A stretch of DNA of 42,430 nucleotides from Spirochaetaceae bacterium UBA1306 (GTDB lineage: Bacteria; Spirochaetota; Spirochaetia; Treponematales; Rectinemataceae), in the NCBI GenBank assembly GCA_002307245.1, contig DBTW01000117.1, positions 29,777 through 72,206 on the forward strand, given 5' to 3'. Of the stretch, positions 40,047 to 42,430 are shown piece after piece. The notes beneath the pieces are model-generated. The model searched no databases, was not told where the DNA came from, and saw only the letters and a list, made by a program, of their open reading frames with translations. The translations under genes and the position numbers were made by a program. Each line of letters starts with the position of its first letter. Position 1 is the stretch's first letter.

Positions 40047-41270
40047 TCATTCCCATTTCTGCCTGATCGCCTTGATGACGTCATAGATCTCGAAGAATAT
40101 GTCGACGATCTCGGGATCGAAGTGCTTGCCCGACTCCATCCGCATGTGGTGGAGGACGCGCTCCTCCTCCCATGCGTCCTTGTAGGCGCGCTTGGAGCTC
40201 AGGGCGTCGTAGACGTCGGCCACCGCGACGATGCGCGCGGACAGCGGGATCTCGCGTCCCTTCTTGCCCGGGACGCTCGGCATCCTGGAGAGGTTGGCGT
40301 CGGACGCGAGCCCGGGATAACCGGCGCCGTCCCATCGCTCGTGATGGCCCAGCGCGATCTCGCGGGCTAGGGTATCCCACTCGGACTGCGGGTTCTCGAA
40401 ATAGCGGGCGCCGAGCAGGACGTGCATTTTCATGCGCTCTCGCTCGTCCTCGTCCAAGGGACCCTTTTTCTGCAGTATGGCGTCGGGGATGCCGACCTTG
40501 CCTATGTCGTGGAGCATGGCCGACATCTTGAGCAGATCCTGGAAGGCGTCGATATCGGCCTTGGGGACCTCGTGCCGGGCGGCCCAGCGCCTGTATATCT
40601 CCACCGAGTAGGAGCCCACTCGGTTGACGTGCGGCTGGGTCTCCTCGGGATCGCGCATCGCGGCCATCATGACCATCTTGTACACGACGTCGCGCAAGAG
40701 GAGGGCGCGCTCGATCGCGACGCCGGCGTAGAAGGCGAACTGGGCCACGATGGACCGCTGCCTCTGCGTGAAGGACAGGGTCTTGCCCTCGGGATCCAGC
40801 CGGTTGATGAGCTCGAGCACGCCGACCATGTCGTTCTTGCTCGTCCGCAATGGGACGATGAGCATCGACCTCGTGCGGTACGAGGAGATCTCGTCGAAAT
40901 AGGGGTTGAAGGAATAGGGAACGCCGGGGCCGAGCTTATAGGCGTCGGCGACGAGGAGGGACTCGCCGGTCGCCGCCACGTAGCCGGCCAGGGAACTCTT
41001 GTCGATCTCGATCTCGCTGTTGGAATAGATGTACCGGCTAGCGAGGAAGTCGTTGCGGTAAAGGGTGTCGTTCTGCACGTAGCTGAATTTGAGCTTCTTA
41101 CCCTCGACGAGGAAGATGGAGCCCGCGTCGGCCTGGGCGAGAGAGCGGGTCTCGGTCAGGATGCTGTCCAGTAGGGTAGAGAGATCGCGGATATGGTGCA
41201 GCCGCTCGAGCTTTTCCAGTATCGAGCCGAGGTCGGCGGCTTCGGCGACGGGCTGCTTGGTCTCGCGCAT
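40047..41270 (-). CDS. GAF-HD-GYP domain protein (predicted c-di-GMP phosphodiesterase)
   Basis: A 407-residue cytoplasmic regulator. A GAF domain occupies about residues 25-185 (AGSIFLVEGKKLKFSYVQND; SMLIVPLRTSKNDMVGVLEL). An HD-GYP domain follows, with AMLHDIGKVGIPDAIL and GHHERWDGAGYP, then VAVADVYDALSSKRAYKD. All residues of the HD-GYP signature are present, so c-di-GMP hydrolysis is likely. ATG 41270 has GGAGG 10 bases upstream; a longer start at 41339 lies at a TTGACT that may be its -35. It heads a two-gene unit. Confidence 0.93.
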   Translation of the reverse strand: MRETKQPVAEAADLGSILEKLERLHHIRDLSTLLDSILTETRSLAQADAGSIFLVEGKKLKFSYVQNDTLYRNDFLASRYIYSNSEIEIDKSSLAGYVAATGESLLVADAYKLGPGVPYSFNPYFDEISSYRTRSMLIVPLRTSKNDMVGVLELINRLDPEGKTLSFTQRQRSIVAQFAFYAGVAIERALLLRDVVYKMVMMAAMRDPEETQPHVNRVGSYSVEIYRRWAARHEVPKADIDAFQDLLKMSAMLHDIGKVGIPDAILQKKGPLDEDERERMKMHVLLGARYFENPQSEWDTLAREIALGHHERWDGAGYPGLASDANLSRMPSVPGKKGREIPLSARIVAVADVYDALSSKRAYKDAWEEERVLHHMRMESGKHFDPEIVDIFFEIYDVIKAIRQKWE

Positions 41271-41387
41271 AGGTCCGATACCTCCGTATCCGCCGCATGG
41301 CGCAGCGTTAACGGTATCCGCGAGCAGCCTGGCAGTCAAGGCGGAGGGCCGATCCTCGTCGCGCCGCGCGTGGTTTTCGCGCTCGGC

Positions 41388-41417
41388 TTGACAAAGCCTC
41401 GTCCCTCCGACTATCTT
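41388..41417 (+). promoter_or_regulatory. Promoter of the YkgJ-type gene
   Basis: Consensus TTGACA (41388-41393) and TATCTT (41412-41417) are 18 bases apart; the -10 ends 20 bases before ATG 41438. The ribosome site is weak. Confidence 0.55.
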
Positions 41418-41437
41418 GCCATCCTCGCCGAGAAACC

Positions 41438-42160
41438 ATGAACAAGCACAATGATCTACCTCCCGCCCCAGGGGGAAGCGCCCTCGACGGAATCGTACGC
41501 GCCGTCGGCGCCGCCTACGCGAGGATCGAGCTCGACCAGCGAGCCTTCCTCGACTCCGCTGCCGCTAGCGGCAAGGCTCTCGTCTGTCCCGCCGGCTGTG
41601 GTGCCTGCTGCCGGCCCTTCGTGCCCGATATCCTCCCCGCCGAGGCGACCTATGCCGCAACATGGCTCCTCGCGAAGAAGCCCGAGCTCGCCCGCCGCGT
41701 CGCCGCCTGGACCGCGGCCGAGGGCCCCATCGCCCCGCCCTGCCCCTTCCAAGAAGAAACGGCCGAGGGCGAGTCCTGCTCGATCTATCCGGCGCGATTC
41801 CTCATCTGCCGCCTCTTCGCCATGTCCGGCGTCAGCGACAAGGAAGGAAGGCCCTCGTTCAGGCTCTGCGCCCACATGCCCGTGGCCGGATTCCCGCCCC
41901 CCGGGATGGATCGGCCGCAGCTCGTCGGCGAGGAGCTCGCCCGCGCCTTCGGGGCCGAGCCTCCGATCATGAGCGCCTATGCGGCGGAGATCCTGGCCAT
42001 CGACCCCTCGGAGGCCGGAGAGCGCCGGTCAGTCGTCGAGGCCTTGCCCGCCGCCCTCGCACGGGTAAGCCTCGCCCTGTCGCTTGCCGAGGAAGCGCGC
42101 GATCGCCCATACTTCGGGCACGATGAGCCCGACGAGCCGAAGAAGCAAGCCGCCACATGA
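41438..42160 (+). CDS. YkgJ-family Cys-cluster protein
   Basis: A 240-residue protein with the Fe/Zn-binding cysteine cluster of the YkgJ family: VCPAGCGACCRPFVPDI at residues ~50-65, then CPF, CSIYPARFLICR and a final CAH. The pattern CxxxCxxCC...C...C is complete. Such proteins are thought to bind iron or zinc; the biochemical role is unclear. It overlaps the Rsm22-like gene by 38 bases, so the pair is probably co-translated. Confidence 0.88.
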   Translation: MNKHNDLPPAPGGSALDGIVRAVGAAYARIELDQRAFLDSAAASGKALVCPAGCGACCRPFVPDILPAEATYAATWLLAKKPELARRVAAWTAAEGPIAPPCPFQEETAEGESCSIYPARFLICRLFAMSGVSDKEGRPSFRLCAHMPVAGFPPPGMDRPQLVGEELARAFGAEPPIMSAYAAEILAIDPSEAGERRSVVEALPAALARVSLALSLAEEARDRPYFGHDEPDEPKKQAAT

Positions 42161-42430
42161 GAGCGCGCAAAGGCCCAAGGCCGGCGCCGGCCTCGAGGCT
42201 AGGATCCCTGGGCTGATCGCGGCCTGGCGTTCCGAGCGCGGAGCGAAAGGCGGAGGACCCTTGAGCCGCGTCGAGATCGCGGCGGCGGGATCGGCCCTCC
42301 ACGCCCTCCAGCGCGGCCTCACGGGCGATCGCCGCCTCGCGGGCTCCGGGTACATGGATGATCCCGAGCTCCTCGGCGCCTACCTTCTCTACTATTGGCC
42401 CGTCTCGTACATGCAGGCTTCCCTCGCCCT
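42123..42430 (+). CDS. Rsm22-like rRNA methyltransferase, N-terminal part (3' end outside window)
   Basis: An open frame from ATG 42123 to the window edge (102 codons). It contains LSRVEIAAAGSALHALQRGL, then LAGSGYMDDPELLGAYLLYY and WPVSYMQASLA, the N-terminal signature of Rsm22-like small-subunit rRNA methyltransferases. The SAM-binding part lies beyond the window. The first ~25 residues are basic and may be read from a later TTG (42261) instead. It follows the YkgJ-like gene with overlap. Confidence 0.72.
   Translation, partial: MSPTSRRSKPPHESAQRPKAGAGLEARIPGLIAAWRSERGAKGGGPLSRVEIAAAGSALHALQRGLTGDRRLAGSGYMDDPELLGAYLLYYWPVSYMQASLA

Noticed and set aside
42157..42240. Start at ATG 42157 for the gene after the YkgJ-like gene
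   Set aside because: It overlaps the stop as ATGA but meets a TGA after about 20 codons; the Rsm22-like frame is a different one starting at 42123.

Overview
The window is GC-rich, densely packed bacterial chromosome with no rRNA, tRNA, CRISPR array or phage module that I can see. The gene set suggests a motile, signalling-rich, environmental or gut bacterium. An unusually long signal peptidase I, a YkgJ/Rsm22-like pair, a chemoreceptor paired with a TRAP-type binding protein, and HDOD, PilZ and HD-GYP proteins fit a high-GC spirochaete (Treponema-like Spirochaetota). That assignment is inference; no marker gene proves it.

Layout. 1-7.6 kb (+): an Arg-repeat protein, an HDOD protein, an MBL-fold hydrolase, a decayed copy of lepB, full-length lepB and a hybrid histidine kinase. 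7.6-11.8 kb (-): a second sensor kinase and an ArsR/P1B-ATPase metal-efflux operon. 11.9-18.1 kb: pyruvate kinase (+), then SDR, YgiQ-like radical SAM protein and leuA (-). leuA sits behind a complete leucine attenuator: Leu-rich leader peptide, antiterminator and terminator. 18.3-27.4 kb (-): two GyrI-like genes (one broken) after a tightly overlapping ten-gene operon of PadR, a FecBCD-type ABC importer, YqeC, YqeB, a cysteine desulfurase-like protein, SelD, a DUF3343 protein and YedF. This couples an importer to the labile-selenium molybdenum hydroxylase maturation pathway. 27.5-34.3 kb is accessory: a resolvase-like nuclease, a receiver/HisKA_2 kinase, a Uma2 nuclease, a SWIM gene cut by an IS3-family remnant, a small Cys protein, PilZ, DUF1761, a truncated nitroreductase, HIT, YigZ and DinB proteins. 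34.4-42.4 kb: a MATE exporter, a J-domain protein, a chemoreceptor with its likely binding protein, two HD-domain proteins, a YkgJ protein and the start of an Rsm22-like methyltransferase.

A cross-cutting pattern is that several first-in-unit genes have a -10-like hexamer only 6-8 nt before the start codon and no usable Shine-Dalgarno, which suggests leaderless mRNAs. Genes inside operons have clear GGAGG-type sites or 4-base stop/start overlaps. The most notable items are the leu attenuator, the selenium/ABC operon, the leaderless-start pattern, and the lepB duplication with its decayed copy.
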